From a virus, in the IMG/VR virus record IMGVR_UViG_3300043773_001536, positions 1-21,528 of that record: a stretch of 21,528 nt of DNA. One strand, 5' to 3'. This document shows positions 1 to 5,076 of this stretch, piece by piece. Position 1 is the stretch's first letter. The number at the start of each line of letters is the position of its first letter. The notes under the pieces were generated by a model that was given only the letters and a program-made list of their open reading frames with translations, was not told where the DNA came from and ran no database searches. A program made the position numbers and the translations under genes.

Positions 1-223
1 TCTTATCATACAAGTCTGGATCTACCATGCCCCAACTTTGATTGAGTTGCCGGGTGTTACTCCAGACTGATTCAAGAGATCTTATTTTTCGTGCCTCCGA
101 CGAGTTCAAAATACAATTATCGTATTCATCGATAAAAATTGTAGGATCAAAATCAATGTTGAGTTTTGCGTAGGCAAAATTTGCAAATGGGCGCATAGGG
201 TATTTATTGATACAAAGTTGCAT
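1..223 (-). CDS. Hypothetical protein, truncated by the left window edge
   Basis: A minus-strand frame opens with ATG at 223 and stays open to base 1, giving the first 74 residues of a longer protein. It begins MQLCINKYPMRPFANFAYAK and continues with a hydrophilic, Asp-rich stretch (FDPTIFIDEYD). I do not recognise the family. There is no signal peptide or membrane segment in the visible part. It lies 44 bases downstream of the tRNA-like gene and just beyond a perfect 13-bp inverted repeat (242-268). No good Shine-Dalgarno is visible; only a weak GAAG lies 5' of the start. That it is a real gene is likely, because of the uninterrupted frame and protein-like composition; its function cannot be inferred. 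Confidence 0.6.
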   Translation of the reverse strand, partial: MQLCINKYPMRPFANFAYAKLNIDFDPTIFIDEYDNCILNSSEARKIRSLESVWSNTRQLNQSWGMVDPDLYDK

Positions 224-241
224 TTCAAACTATTGCAACTT

Positions 242-268
242 CAATTTGTTTTGGACCAAAACAAATTG
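242..268 (-). terminator. Perfect 13-bp inverted repeat at the 3' end of the tRNA-like gene
   Basis: Bases 242-254 are the exact reverse complement of 256-268, with one base between. As RNA this folds to a hairpin of about 10 bp with a 5-base loop. It overlaps the encoded CCA end (267-269) of the adjacent tRNA-like gene. It could be a terminator or processing hairpin for the tRNA transcript, but the T-rich tail of a classical intrinsic terminator is missing. It also sits just before the start codon at 223, so it could instead affect translation of that gene. Confidence 0.45.
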
Positions 269-367
269 GTAGGAGCGGTGGGAATCGAACCCACATTCGC
301 CGCCTTATCTAGACGGTGCTTACGAGGATATAAATCTCGCCCTTAGGCCAATATTAGCAACACTCCC
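267..367 (-). tRNA. Aberrant tRNA-like gene (D-loop insertion, or class II with anticodon TAT)
   Basis: The acceptor stem (GGGAGTG with CGCTCCT), discriminator A, encoded CCA, and T arm (GTGGG-TTCGATT-CCCAC) are all canonical. The middle is not. Reading 1: a class I tRNA with D stem GCT/AGC, anticodon arm CCGTC-TAGATAA-GGCGG and a 5-base variable loop, similar to tRNA-Ile(GAT). This needs about 25 extra bases in the D loop, and A instead of U at position 33. Reading 2: a class II tRNA with anticodon arm CGAGA-TTTATAT-CCTCG (anticodon TAT) and CCGTC/GGCGG as the long variable arm. This leaves a poor D stem and an A.C mismatch. The sequence does not decide between them, and it may be a decayed tRNA. 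Confidence 0.6.
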
Positions 368-374
368 ATTATTC

Positions 375-521
375 TTATAGTCAAGCACCGAGAATGCCAA
401 TTTAGACGTTGGGTGCTTCCCAGTCAAAGCCGATGCAGTTATATCAGGATCAGTCGCCGGCCGCTGTGACCCGAATAGTGTTGGCGTCCCAACACGATAC
501 CTTATCGATGCTTGACTATAA
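375..521 (-). ncRNA. Candidate structured RNA closed by a 13-bp stem
   Basis: Bases 375-387 are the perfect reverse complement of 509-521. Inside lie a 7-bp hairpin (478-484 with 489-495, tetraloop 485-488), an abutting 5-bp hairpin (495-499 with 503-507), and a TGGG/CCCA hairpin near 410-422. The 485-488 loop (CGTC) is complementary to GACG near 403-406, so a pseudoknot is possible. No coding frame explains the segment. Strand is assigned from the neighbouring tRNAs; an inverted repeat is symmetric, so this is an inference. I do not recognise an RNA family. Confidence 0.4.
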
Positions 522-753
522 AAACAAAAAAATGCTCTGCGAACCCCGGTGGTAATTATACCGCATCAAGCTCACACGTCCTTGCAAACAATGAGCCATC
601 ACGCACGGCCTCCACCCACTTCCCGACGGGTTCCGTTATCGCATTGCCAGCGGCCTTTTGGTTCAAAGACTACCACCCGTGGGGCACGACCACCACTTCT
701 CCTTCGTCTGGGTCAGACTAGCCCAGCGTTACCCGGGCGGGTTCTTTCTCACA
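522..753. other. GC-rich stretch without a supported gene
   Basis: About 230 bases, richer in G+C than the flanks. Short plus-strand open frames exist but give low-complexity Pro/Ser/Arg/His peptides with no start signals. Minus-strand frames are broken by stops. Short hairpins are visible, such as GTCTG/CAGAC at about 706-719 and an ACCCG/CGGGT stem followed by TTCTTTC near 730-748 that could act as a weak plus-strand terminator. Together with the structured elements on either side it could belong to a larger noncoding RNA, but I cannot assign one. Confidence 0.35.
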
Positions 754-939
754 TCACCTTTTGGGTGACCGTAATTTAAATGTTGCCGACAACTTGTATT
801 CGGGCACAGGCCCGGCAGGTGCCACAGACTTTTTGTGCTCGGGAAACAGCTGATACACCAGCCATGCCCAGACAGCAATTGCAGTCACTGTAAGCATGCT
901 CAAAAGCATGACTCCAACCCAATACAACACAGTCGTCAT
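754..939 (-). CDS. Small single-span membrane protein
   Basis: A 61-residue protein. The N-terminus (MTTVLYWVGVMLLSMLTVTA onward to about residue 28) is one long hydrophobic helix, followed by a short basic, Pro-rich tail (EHKKS... to KLRSPKR) likely to be cytoplasmic or periplasmic. The start is set at ATG 939 because upstream in-frame codons would run into tRNA-Asp (952-1028). Small one-span proteins are common in phages and include holin/antiholin accessories, but nothing here points specifically to lysis. It is the only protein gene supported within the tRNA block. Confidence 0.6.
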   Translation of the reverse strand: MTTVLYWVGVMLLSMLTVTAIAVWAWLVYQLFPEHKKSVAPAGPVPEYKLSATFKLRSPKR

Positions 940-951
940 ACAGTATTTACT

Positions 952-1028
952 TGGCGCACCGTAGGGGACTTGAACCCCTGGCCTCATGCGTGACAGGCAT
1001 GCGATCTAACCAACTGATCTAACGGTGC
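952..1028 (-). tRNA. tRNA-Asp (anticodon GTC)
   Basis: Full cloverleaf: acceptor GCACCGT/ACGGTGC, D arm GATC...GATC with GG in the loop, anticodon arm CATGC-CTGTCAC-GCATG, T arm AGGGG-TTCAAGT-CCCCT. The discriminator is G, as expected for Asp, and the 3' CCA is encoded. It is one base from tRNA-Tyr, so the two are almost certainly co-transcribed. Confidence 0.96.
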
Positions 1029-1029
1029 A

Positions 1030-1114
1030 TGGTGGAGGTGATTGGGATCGAACCAATTGTGACATAAGTCGGCGGATTTACAGTCCGCTGCCATACCATT
1101 ACGGCGGCACCTCC
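1030..1114 (-). tRNA. tRNA-Tyr (anticodon GTA), class II
   Basis: Acceptor GGAGGTG/CACCTCC, anticodon arm GCGGA-CTGTAAA-TCCGC, an extended variable arm, T arm ATTGG-TTCGATC-CCAAT, discriminator A and encoded CCA. Positions 8-9 read CC rather than the usual U at position 8, a minor oddity. It is separated from tRNA-Asp by one base. Confidence 0.95.
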
Positions 1115-1162
1115 GTGAAACTTGCGAAGGGACACCAAGTTCTTGCGGTCGTTTAAGAATAG

Positions 1163-1176
1163 GCGGCCACAGCCGC
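1163..1176. repeat. Short hairpin GCGGC/GCCGC between tRNAs
   Basis: A 5-bp GC-only stem with a CACA loop in the 79-base spacer between tRNA-Tyr and tRNA-Glu. The rest of that spacer shows no gene. It may be a processing or folding feature of the polycistronic tRNA transcript, or chance. Confidence 0.3.
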
Positions 1177-1193
1177 ACACTCTCCCTTGAAAC

Positions 1194-1269
1194 TGGTACT
1201 CGGTACGGGAATCGAACCCGTCTTACTAACGTGAAAGGCTAGTGTCCTAAACCGATAGACGAACCGAGC
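1194..1269 (-). tRNA. tRNA-Glu (anticodon TTC)
   Basis: Acceptor GCTCGGT/ACCGAGT (first pair G-U), anticodon arm CTAGC-CTTTCAC-GTTAG, T arm ACGGG-TTCGATT-CCCGT, discriminator A, encoded CCA. Third tRNA of the cluster. Confidence 0.95.
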
Positions 1270-1272
1270 AAT

Positions 1273-1386
1273 TCTATATGTAAACACACTGATGAGATTT
1301 GCACTCCCCTATTTCTCACAATAGGTTACAACAAGGAGTAACATACAGGATTGGCTGTACTGCAAAACAGTGTGTTTACATATAGA
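1273..1386 (-). ncRNA. Candidate structured RNA: 18-bp stem closing a four-way junction
   Basis: Bases 1273-1290 pair perfectly with 1369-1386. An inner 6-bp helix (1298-1303 with 1361-1366) closes a junction holding three hairpins: 1308-1312/1321-1325, 1325-1329/1338-1342 (sharing one base), and 1344-1348/1355-1359. In shape it resembles a cloverleaf. It lacks a T-loop TTCRA, a GG in the D loop and a CCA, so it is not a tRNA gene. It lies 3 bases upstream of tRNA-Glu in the direction of transcription. Function unknown; strand is inferred from the neighbours. Confidence 0.5.
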
Positions 1387-1488
1387 GGTCGCTTCACAGC
1401 GACTTATATGTTGAATAATTTTTAAAGAACGTTGTCGGTTTCCCAACATAGCCTCTAGTATAACACTCTAGGCTTTTTGTGTCTACTA

Positions 1489-1517
1489 CATAAAGAAAAA
1501 CCCTGCTAGTTGCAGGG
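1489..1517 (-). terminator. Intrinsic terminator or attenuator ahead of the tRNA block
   Basis: Minus-strand stem CCCTGC/GCAGGG (1501-1506 with 1512-1517), 5-base loop, then TTTTTCTTT. The hairpin sits inside a second complementarity: TACTACAT just 3' of the T run can pair with ATGTAGTA just 5' of the stem. The transcript from the 1627-1655 promoter meets it about 110 bases after its start, so it either ends a short RNA or attenuates transcription into the tRNA region. Confidence 0.75.
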
Positions 1518-1542
1518 CCTTTGTTGATGTAGTAATTTTTAC

Positions 1543-1620
1543 TTACCGGCAAAGACCCAACAGAACAATCTGCTCATAATCTGAGCTCAATATGGAGTTG
1601 AATGCGGTTGTTGTCATCAT
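1543..1620 (-). CDS. 25-residue leaderless ORF, possible leader peptide
   Basis: An ATG-initiated frame encoding MMTTTAFNSILSS... and ending in LGLCR. Its first ATG falls 7 bases past the -10 box, at the predicted transcription start, so it would be translated from a leaderless mRNA. The stop (1543-1545) comes 26 bases before the terminator stem. Position between promoter and terminator suggests a leader peptide or a small-RNA-embedded ORF. No run of one amino acid typical of amino-acid attenuators is present. It may be fortuitous. Confidence 0.4.
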   Translation of the reverse strand: MMTTTAFNSILSSDYEQIVLLGLCR

Positions 1621-1626
1621 AGTGTA

Positions 1627-1655
1627 ATTGTATATGATTATTTATATTGTGTCAA
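1627..1655 (-). promoter_or_regulatory. Near-consensus sigma70 promoter (TTGACA-17-TACAAT)
   Basis: -35 TTGACA at 1655-1650, 17-base spacer, -10 TACAAT at 1632-1627, both read on the minus strand. The predicted start is near 1620. The spacer also contains a perfect T4-late-type TATAAATA at 1646-1639, so the site could be used both early by host polymerase and late by modified polymerase. It drives the leader ORF and, past the terminator, possibly the tRNA and structured-RNA block. Confidence 0.75.
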
Positions 1656-1707
1656 GCGAAAGGCTTCAAATTAGGACAAATAGATCAATTGCACAGCACG
1701 ATCAAGC

Positions 1708-2430
1708 TCACAGAGCCCGAACCCACTCGGTGGGTCGCAACCATGTGGTGTAGATATGATCTGCTGTGGCTTGATGCTGTGCCAGGTATGGTTCTATACC
1801 GGCCACAATGGCTGCACTGTCTTGTACAGATTTGTACAGCTCTCGTGCTTGGGCCCACTTGGGGTCTTCGTCTGCTGCCCAGGCCTGTGCTTTTTCTGCG
1901 TCCATTTCGATGTGAAACTGCATGGCTAGATGTGGACCCATGCTCCAGGCTTGGTTAGGACAAGCACTGGATCCAGCCAGTCGTGTGGCGCCCCGAGGCA
2001 CCGTGAATGCGTCATAGTGCCATTGAATCACTGTTGGTGTGGGTGCAGAACCAAACCATTTTTCAACTTCGGCATGGGTTTCGTATTGTATAGACTGCCA
2101 ACCAATCTCGGGCCGGGGCGAAGTGCCCACGGTTGCTCCTAGTGCTCGACTCATGAGCTGTCCGCCAAGACAGTGCCCAATCACTGGAACATCCCGAAGC
2201 ACAGCCTGCAAGATCAATATTTCGGCTTGACGGTTACTCAGCAAGTCATCATTGGCACTCATGCCGCCGCCCATGACAGCCAGGGCTGCATAGGGTTCAA
2301 TGCTGGCAGGGAATGTTTGTCCCAGCCCAGCGTTGTGAACTTCAAAATTGATCCCGTGTTGGGTCAACCATGTCACAAGGTAAGCCGCCCACTCGGGGGT
2401 TTGATGCTGTAGTATTAGGATGGGTTTCAT
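1708..2430 (-). CDS. Class I glutamine amidotransferase-like protein
   Basis: 240 residues, the usual size for a stand-alone class I GATase domain of the GMP synthase/gamma-glutamyl hydrolase type. Visible family features are the MGGGMSAND oxyanion-region loop (about 53-61), the nucleophile elbow GHCLGGQ with Cys87, and HIE (His173, Glu175) completing the Cys-His-Glu triad. The family releases ammonia from glutamine or hydrolyses gamma-glutamyl amides; the substrate here is unknown and no synthetase domain is fused. Its ATG overlaps the upstream hydrolase stop as ATGA, implying translational coupling. In a phage it may support nucleotide or surface chemistry; the glutamine-dependent asparagine synthetase-like gene at 15510 has its own class II domain and would not need it. 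Confidence 0.85.
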   Translation of the reverse strand: MKPILILQHQTPEWAAYLVTWLTQHGINFEVHNAGLGQTFPASIEPYAALAVMGGGMSANDDLLSNRQAEILILQAVLRDVPVIGHCLGGQLMSRALGATVGTSPRPEIGWQSIQYETHAEVEKWFGSAPTPTVIQWHYDAFTVPRGATRLAGSSACPNQAWSMGPHLAMQFHIEMDAEKAQAWAADEDPKWAQARELYKSVQDSAAIVAGIEPYLAQHQATADHIYTTWLRPTEWVRAL

Positions 2431-3011
2431 ATGGCCTGTTGGATTCGATCAAGTATGATTTCTACTACTTGGTTGCTGAGTACAACTTCGTAGTGATTCA
2501 GCGGTAGTTCTATGAGTTCAAAGTCAGTTCTTGATCGCATGCTGTCTATGGTCACAACACCATCGTTGCGTTCGTGAATCCAAGGACTGTCGCCGCAAGT
2601 TGTGACAACGTTGGCCCAGCGTGGTGGTGCTGGTAGTTTTTTTGCATCCCGCATGGGATCACTCATGGTACCAATGTCTTTCATGAGTTGGCTAAACGGC
2701 AAAAAGTATCTGGCAAAATCAGCCTGTGCACATCCACCATAAGGAGTACTGAGTGATATGCCCCCACGGGTTCGGTCATTGTAGTGATGCGCTAGATGCA
2801 GGGCATAAATGCCACCTAGACTGTGGCTGACAAAAAACAGCCGTTCGGCCTCATCCAACTGACCTTTCATAACGCCGAGGTTACGATCGAACCCATCTGC
2901 GCTGTTGTATTCTAAAGCTATGTCCGGTAGTTCGGTGTGCTCTCTCACATACTCTCTAATGTGGGTAAAACTTTCGGCGGTGGCACTGGCACCGTGAATG
3001 TACACTATCAT
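2427..3011 (-). CDS. Alpha/beta hydrolase, lipase/esterase-like
   Basis: 194 residues. It starts with the hydrolase strand and oxyanion motif IYVHG-like (MIVYIHGASA). The nucleophile elbow is SHSLGG with Ser64; probable Asp near 150 and His173 (NHYEV) complete a triad. The fold and motifs resemble small PGAP1/lipase-type serine hydrolases; the substrate is not predictable. It has no signal peptide, so it is cytoplasmic or released at lysis. The start ATG at 3011 has no Shine-Dalgarno; a late-promoter-like CTAAATAT lies only 4 bases upstream, so the message may be leaderless. It is insulated from upstream transcription by the tmRNA terminator (3021-3048) and overlaps the amidotransferase by 4 bases. 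Confidence 0.85.
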   Translation of the reverse strand: MIVYIHGASATAESFTHIREYVREHTELPDIALEYNSADGFDRNLGVMKGQLDEAERLFFVSHSLGGIYALHLAHHYNDRTRGGISLSTPYGGCAQADFARYFLPFSQLMKDIGTMSDPMRDAKKLPAPPRWANVVTTCGDSPWIHERNDGVVTIDSMRSRTDFELIELPLNHYEVVLSNQVVEIILDRIQQAI

Positions 3012-3020
3012 GAAAATATT

Positions 3021-3048
3021 TAGTCAAGGAAAACCCGCCGAAGCGGGG
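3021..3048 (-). terminator. Intrinsic terminator of the tmRNA gene
   Basis: CCCGC-TTCG-GCGGG stem-loop (3047-3034) with a stable UUCG-type tetraloop, followed by TTTTCCTT on the minus strand. It lies 43 bases past the tag stop codon and ends the tmRNA precursor before the hydrolase gene. Confidence 0.88.
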
Positions 3049-3090
3049 TCCGAGTTTCTGTTACGAGGTATGTCTTACCCTAGGCTGCGT

Positions 3091-3123
3091 TTAGGCTGCC
3101 AATGCGAACTGTGAGTCGTTTGC
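3091..3123 (-). CDS. tmRNA tag-peptide reading frame (ANDSQFALAA)
   Basis: Starts at resume codon GCA (3123-3121), preceded by AGTAAAC as in many tmRNAs, and runs A-N-D-S-Q-F-A-L-A-A then TAA. It is translated without a start codon after alanyl-tmRNA enters a stalled ribosome; the first alanine of the mature tag comes from the tRNA part. The ALAA end is the kind recognised by ClpXP-type proteases. AND...FALAA most resembles betaproteobacterial tags (recalled, not searched). Confidence 0.9.
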   Translation of the reverse strand, partial: ANDSQFALAA

Positions 3124-3379
3124 GTTTACTTTTTTTGCTTCTGCGGCCGGGAACCCCCAACCCTAACGGTTTTCACATTACCGAGTTGCCGTCTCTACTA
3201 TCTAACCCAATCGATCCTGTGTATGGCCCATCATAAAAACACTGTATGCTCTTATGGTGGACCATTCGGGCACTGCCCCCGAGTCTTGGATTCCTTCGCT
3301 TTGAAGGGATTACAACTATTCAAATATTTATTAGTCTGCGTTTTTCTAATCGCAGTTCTAGTATTTTTTTAAATCATTC

Positions 3380-3385
3380 ATTATA
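3380..3385 (-). promoter_or_regulatory. Candidate -10 box (TATAAT) for the tmRNA gene
   Basis: TATAAT on the minus strand overlaps the stop codon of the upstream gene; transcription would begin near 3373, just before the acceptor-piece pseudoknot. No good -35 box lies at 16-18 bases, so it may need an activator, or the tmRNA may be read through from the upstream gene. Confidence 0.45.
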
Positions 3386-4034
3386 GAAAACCGGTTCTTT
3401 GGGGTTTTGGTAAGCTGGCAGTCTGAGCATCAGCTGGTCCCAATCTTGGATCACGACGAGCAGGATCAAATTGTACATCCTGACTGGTATAGTCACTTTT
3501 TACACGCCCAGTTTCGGCTCTGTCAGGTGTTGCTAGAGATCTAGCGATGATAGCAATTAAAATTGCTCCTGCTGCTGCCGCCACTGCCATGGTAGAACCT
3601 GTGTTTGATGCCCAGGCGCCTCCGGCCCACATGGGAGCAACAGCACCAGCAACCGCGCCTAGTATGCCACCTATTTTGGCATAACTTGCTTGATTTTTAC
3701 CCAATGACCCAGGCACCACAGCAGTTTCGCGTTCGCCGCCAGGTCCACTGACAGTGAATCCTGGTTTGATGTCAGCTTCTGATACTGCACCATTGGCTGC
3801 AATTACCTTTTTAATATTGGACATGTTGACATCGGCCATGGTCAATTGTTCAACAGGTTTGCCCAATGTTTGTTCAACGAAATCACTGATTTTTTTAACA
3901 AGTCCCGGAGACATTTTTTGCACAGCAGCTTTGGCCGCTTTGGCAACGGAATCTATCATACCCTCATCCAGCTGCTGTGGTTGCTGATTCTCGTTGATAA
4001 TGTCAATATAACGACGGAAAAGTTCTGTACTCAT
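3381..4034 (-). CDS. Phage protein with C-proximal hydrophobic region, probably late
   Basis: 217 residues from ATG 4034, chosen over an upstream TTG at 4040 because AAAGGAAC (4048-4041) sits at normal distance from it. The N-terminus (MSTELFRRYIDIINENQ...LDEG) resembles short leader segments I associate with structural or head-associated proteins of T4-like environmental phages. An Ala/Lys-rich helical part follows to about 90. A Gly/Ala-rich hydrophobic region at about 120-165 could form two membrane-spanning helices; the Pro/Arg-rich tail is probably disordered. A perfect TATAAATA late-type box lies upstream. Function is not recognised; a virion-associated membrane-active or internal head protein is possible. 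Confidence 0.75.
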   Translation of the reverse strand: MSTELFRRYIDIINENQQPQQLDEGMIDSVAKAAKAAVQKMSPGLVKKISDFVEQTLGKPVEQLTMADVNMSNIKKVIAANGAVSEADIKPGFTVSGPGGERETAVVPGSLGKNQASYAKIGGILGAVAGAVAPMWAGGAWASNTGSTMAVAAAAGAILIAIIARSLATPDRAETGRVKSDYTSQDVQFDPARRDPRLGPADAQTASLPKPQRTGFL

Positions 4035-4052
4035 GTGCAAGTTCCTTTGCTG

Positions 4053-4060
4053 TATTTATA
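4053..4060 (-). promoter_or_regulatory. T4-type late promoter box TATAAATA
   Basis: An exact match to the T4 late consensus on the minus strand, 18 bases upstream of the ATG at 4034 with a Shine-Dalgarno in between. This is the best-placed late box in the window and suggests a sigma-gp55-like factor encoded elsewhere in the genome. Confidence 0.65.
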
Positions 4061-4062
4061 CT

Positions 4063-4113
4063 AAGTTTAATCATTGTGCCAGGATGTATGAGTAAACCCA
4101 ACATTGGGCACTG
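4063..4113 (-). pseudogene. 3'-end remnant of a paralogue of the 5880-6518 oxygenase-like gene
   Basis: Bases 4073-4113 match 5887-5926 at all but about 3 of 40 positions. Similarity continues through each stop codon. The remnant reads VPNVGFTHTSWHND then TAA; the intact gene ends VPNVEFTHTSWHNY then TGA. Just upstream of the remnant the same frame has a stop (TGA), so only the last 14 codons or so survive. The rest of the 155-base gap (4041-4195) holds no gene, but includes a run of twelve T (4176-4187). Confidence 0.75.
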
Positions 4114-4195
4114 GTCAGGCGTCTTGAATCCTTTTTTCTCGGCTTCATACAGCAGTAACTTGCAGTATATTTTTATTTTTTTTTTTTGATACCTG

Positions 4196-4906
4196 TCAAC
4201 TCCAGTATTTGGATGAATCTAATCTATCCCAATATTGTTGGTTGTTGCGGTTGAAGAAATTTTTCACAAGGTACGCTGCCATACCAAAGTAACCCATCTT
4301 TTTGAACCTACGACTGTCTTGACCAAAGTAGTGATTGACAATCCGGAATTTCGTGGGGCTGTACTGCCTAGACAAAAAGAAATCCTCAGATGTGGAATAC
4401 TGTCCAGAAAATCCGCCAAACGCTTCAAACCTATCTCTGCGAGTCAACATAAATGCCCCAACTGCAAATGGACTAAAGTATTTTAAAACATTGTTTATGA
4501 GATTAAAAACACCAAAACCAATAGCAGCTTTTATATCATCATCATAGCACTTGATTTTTAGGCCAACCAAATCCAATTCTTTGGATTCAAATATATCAAC
4601 ACAATCTTTGATCACTGTGTTTTCAAAGAAACGAACGTCAGCATCAATAAACAGTATGTATGGCGTTGTGGCCAATCTTGCACCATTGTTTTTTGCCGTT
4701 GAAACAGGGCCACCATCAATTATCTCCACATTCAGTTCACCCTTCACGACGTGAATAACTTCTCTTGTGTTGTCGGTTGAACAATCAGCAATGATAATTC
4801 TAGTGTCGCCTATGCCTTGCTGGCGTAAATGCCCTAACAAATGTGCAATGTAGTTTTCCTCATTCTTGCAAGGAACCACAATGGTAATTTTTTCACTAAG
4901 TTTCAT
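4196..4906 (-). CDS. Family 2 glycosyltransferase
   Basis: 236 residues, GT-A fold. KITIVVPCKNEENYI (about 6-20) is the classic nucleotide-sugar-binding start. IIIADCSTDNT (37-47) and the metal-binding DAD within LFIDADV (88-90) follow. GGFSGQYSTSEDFFLSRQ near 165-180 has the ED acidic pair expected of the catalytic base. A hydrophobic stretch near 130-155 may dip into the membrane. It probably moves a sugar onto a lipid or glycan acceptor at the inner membrane, altering host or virion surface sugars. Start ATG 4906 overlaps the stop of the preceding small gene as ATGA; a GTG at 4918 is the alternative. Confidence 0.88.
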   Translation of the reverse strand: MKLSEKITIVVPCKNEENYIAHLLGHLRQQGIGDTRIIIADCSTDNTREVIHVVKGELNVEIIDGGPVSTAKNNGARLATTPYILFIDADVRFFENTVIKDCVDIFESKELDLVGLKIKCYDDDIKAAIGFGVFNLINNVLKYFSPFAVGAFMLTRRDRFEAFGGFSGQYSTSEDFFLSRQYSPTKFRIVNHYFGQDSRRFKKMGYFGMAAYLVKNFFNRNNQQYWDRLDSSKYWS

Positions 4907-5076
4907 TTCTTTACGCACTTTCCTTCAATTTTGAACTGATTGAACTTTAACCAGTATGTCATACTTTGTAAACTTTGTTCACACTGCACCTTGTCTTGAA
5001 AGGTCAACTCAATGCGACCCGGAATGTCTTGAGGATTGTTTGCGTGAACTGCTATCAATATCATCAACCACATCAT
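4903..5076 (-). CDS. Small exported or membrane-anchored phage protein
   Basis: 57 residues: MMWLMILIAVHANNPQDIPG, then RIELTFQDKVQCEQSL, and ending YWLKFNQFKIEGKCVKK. The N-terminal 10-12 residues are strongly hydrophobic (short signal or anchor). Two cysteines (32 and 54) flank the soluble part and could form a disulfide. AAGGAG lies 4-7 bases upstream of tandem ATGs at 5076 and 5073. The stop overlaps the glycosyltransferase start as ATGA, and the 5' part overlaps the 3' end of the phosphoesterase gene by 68 bases. The YW-K-F-F-G-C pattern resembles small conserved T4-like phage proteins. Function unknown. Confidence 0.75.
   Translation of the reverse strand: MMWLMILIAVHANNPQDIPGRIELTFQDKVQCEQSLQSMTYWLKFNQFKIEGKCVKK

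Larger units (their letters stand above)
3020..3375 (-). ncRNA. ssrA: Circularly permuted (two-piece) transfer-messenger RNA
   Basis: Read on the minus strand, the acceptor piece comes first: an H-type pseudoknot (CTGCG/CGCAG at 3351-3355/3336-3340 with ATTAG/CTAAT at 3346-3350/3330-3334), then helix-2 strand AATCCAA (3286-3292), a T arm (TCGGG-GGCAGTG-CCCGA, 3266-3282), acceptor strand ATGGTCC and ACCA ending at 3255. About 25 bases (3230-3254) follow that would be removed. The coding piece starts at 3229 with GGGCCAT, which pairs fully (one G-U) with ATGGTCC. Then come the tmRNA-type GGATCGATTGGG, helix-2 strand TTGGGTT (3204-3210), a pseudoknot (GAG/CTC plus ACGG/CCGT), the resume codon and the tag. 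This order, 3' half before 5' half, is that of permuted ssrA genes known from alphaproteobacteria, some betaproteobacteria and cyanobacteria. tmRNA rescues stalled ribosomes with SmpB. Oddity: the T loop is not TTCRA. Confidence 0.92.

Noticed and set aside
301-325. Possible amber-suppressor anticodon (CTA) in the tRNA-like gene
   Set aside because: Placing CTA at positions 34-36 leaves an anticodon stem that does not pair (GCACC against TAAGG).
512-779. Two overlapping plus-strand open frames of 69 and 76 codons
   Set aside because: Low-complexity Pro/Ser/His/Arg translations, no ribosome-binding sites, no recognisable motif; GC-rich DNA simply lacks stops.
1291-1368. tRNA gene inside the 18-bp stem element
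   Set aside because: The arms resemble a cloverleaf, but there is no T-loop TTCRA, no D-loop GG, no plausible anticodon loop of 7 and no CCA.
4176-4187. Run of twelve T as a plus-strand terminator tail
   Set aside because: No stable stem precedes it on the plus strand. More likely a homopolymer tract or a sequencing-sensitive spot.
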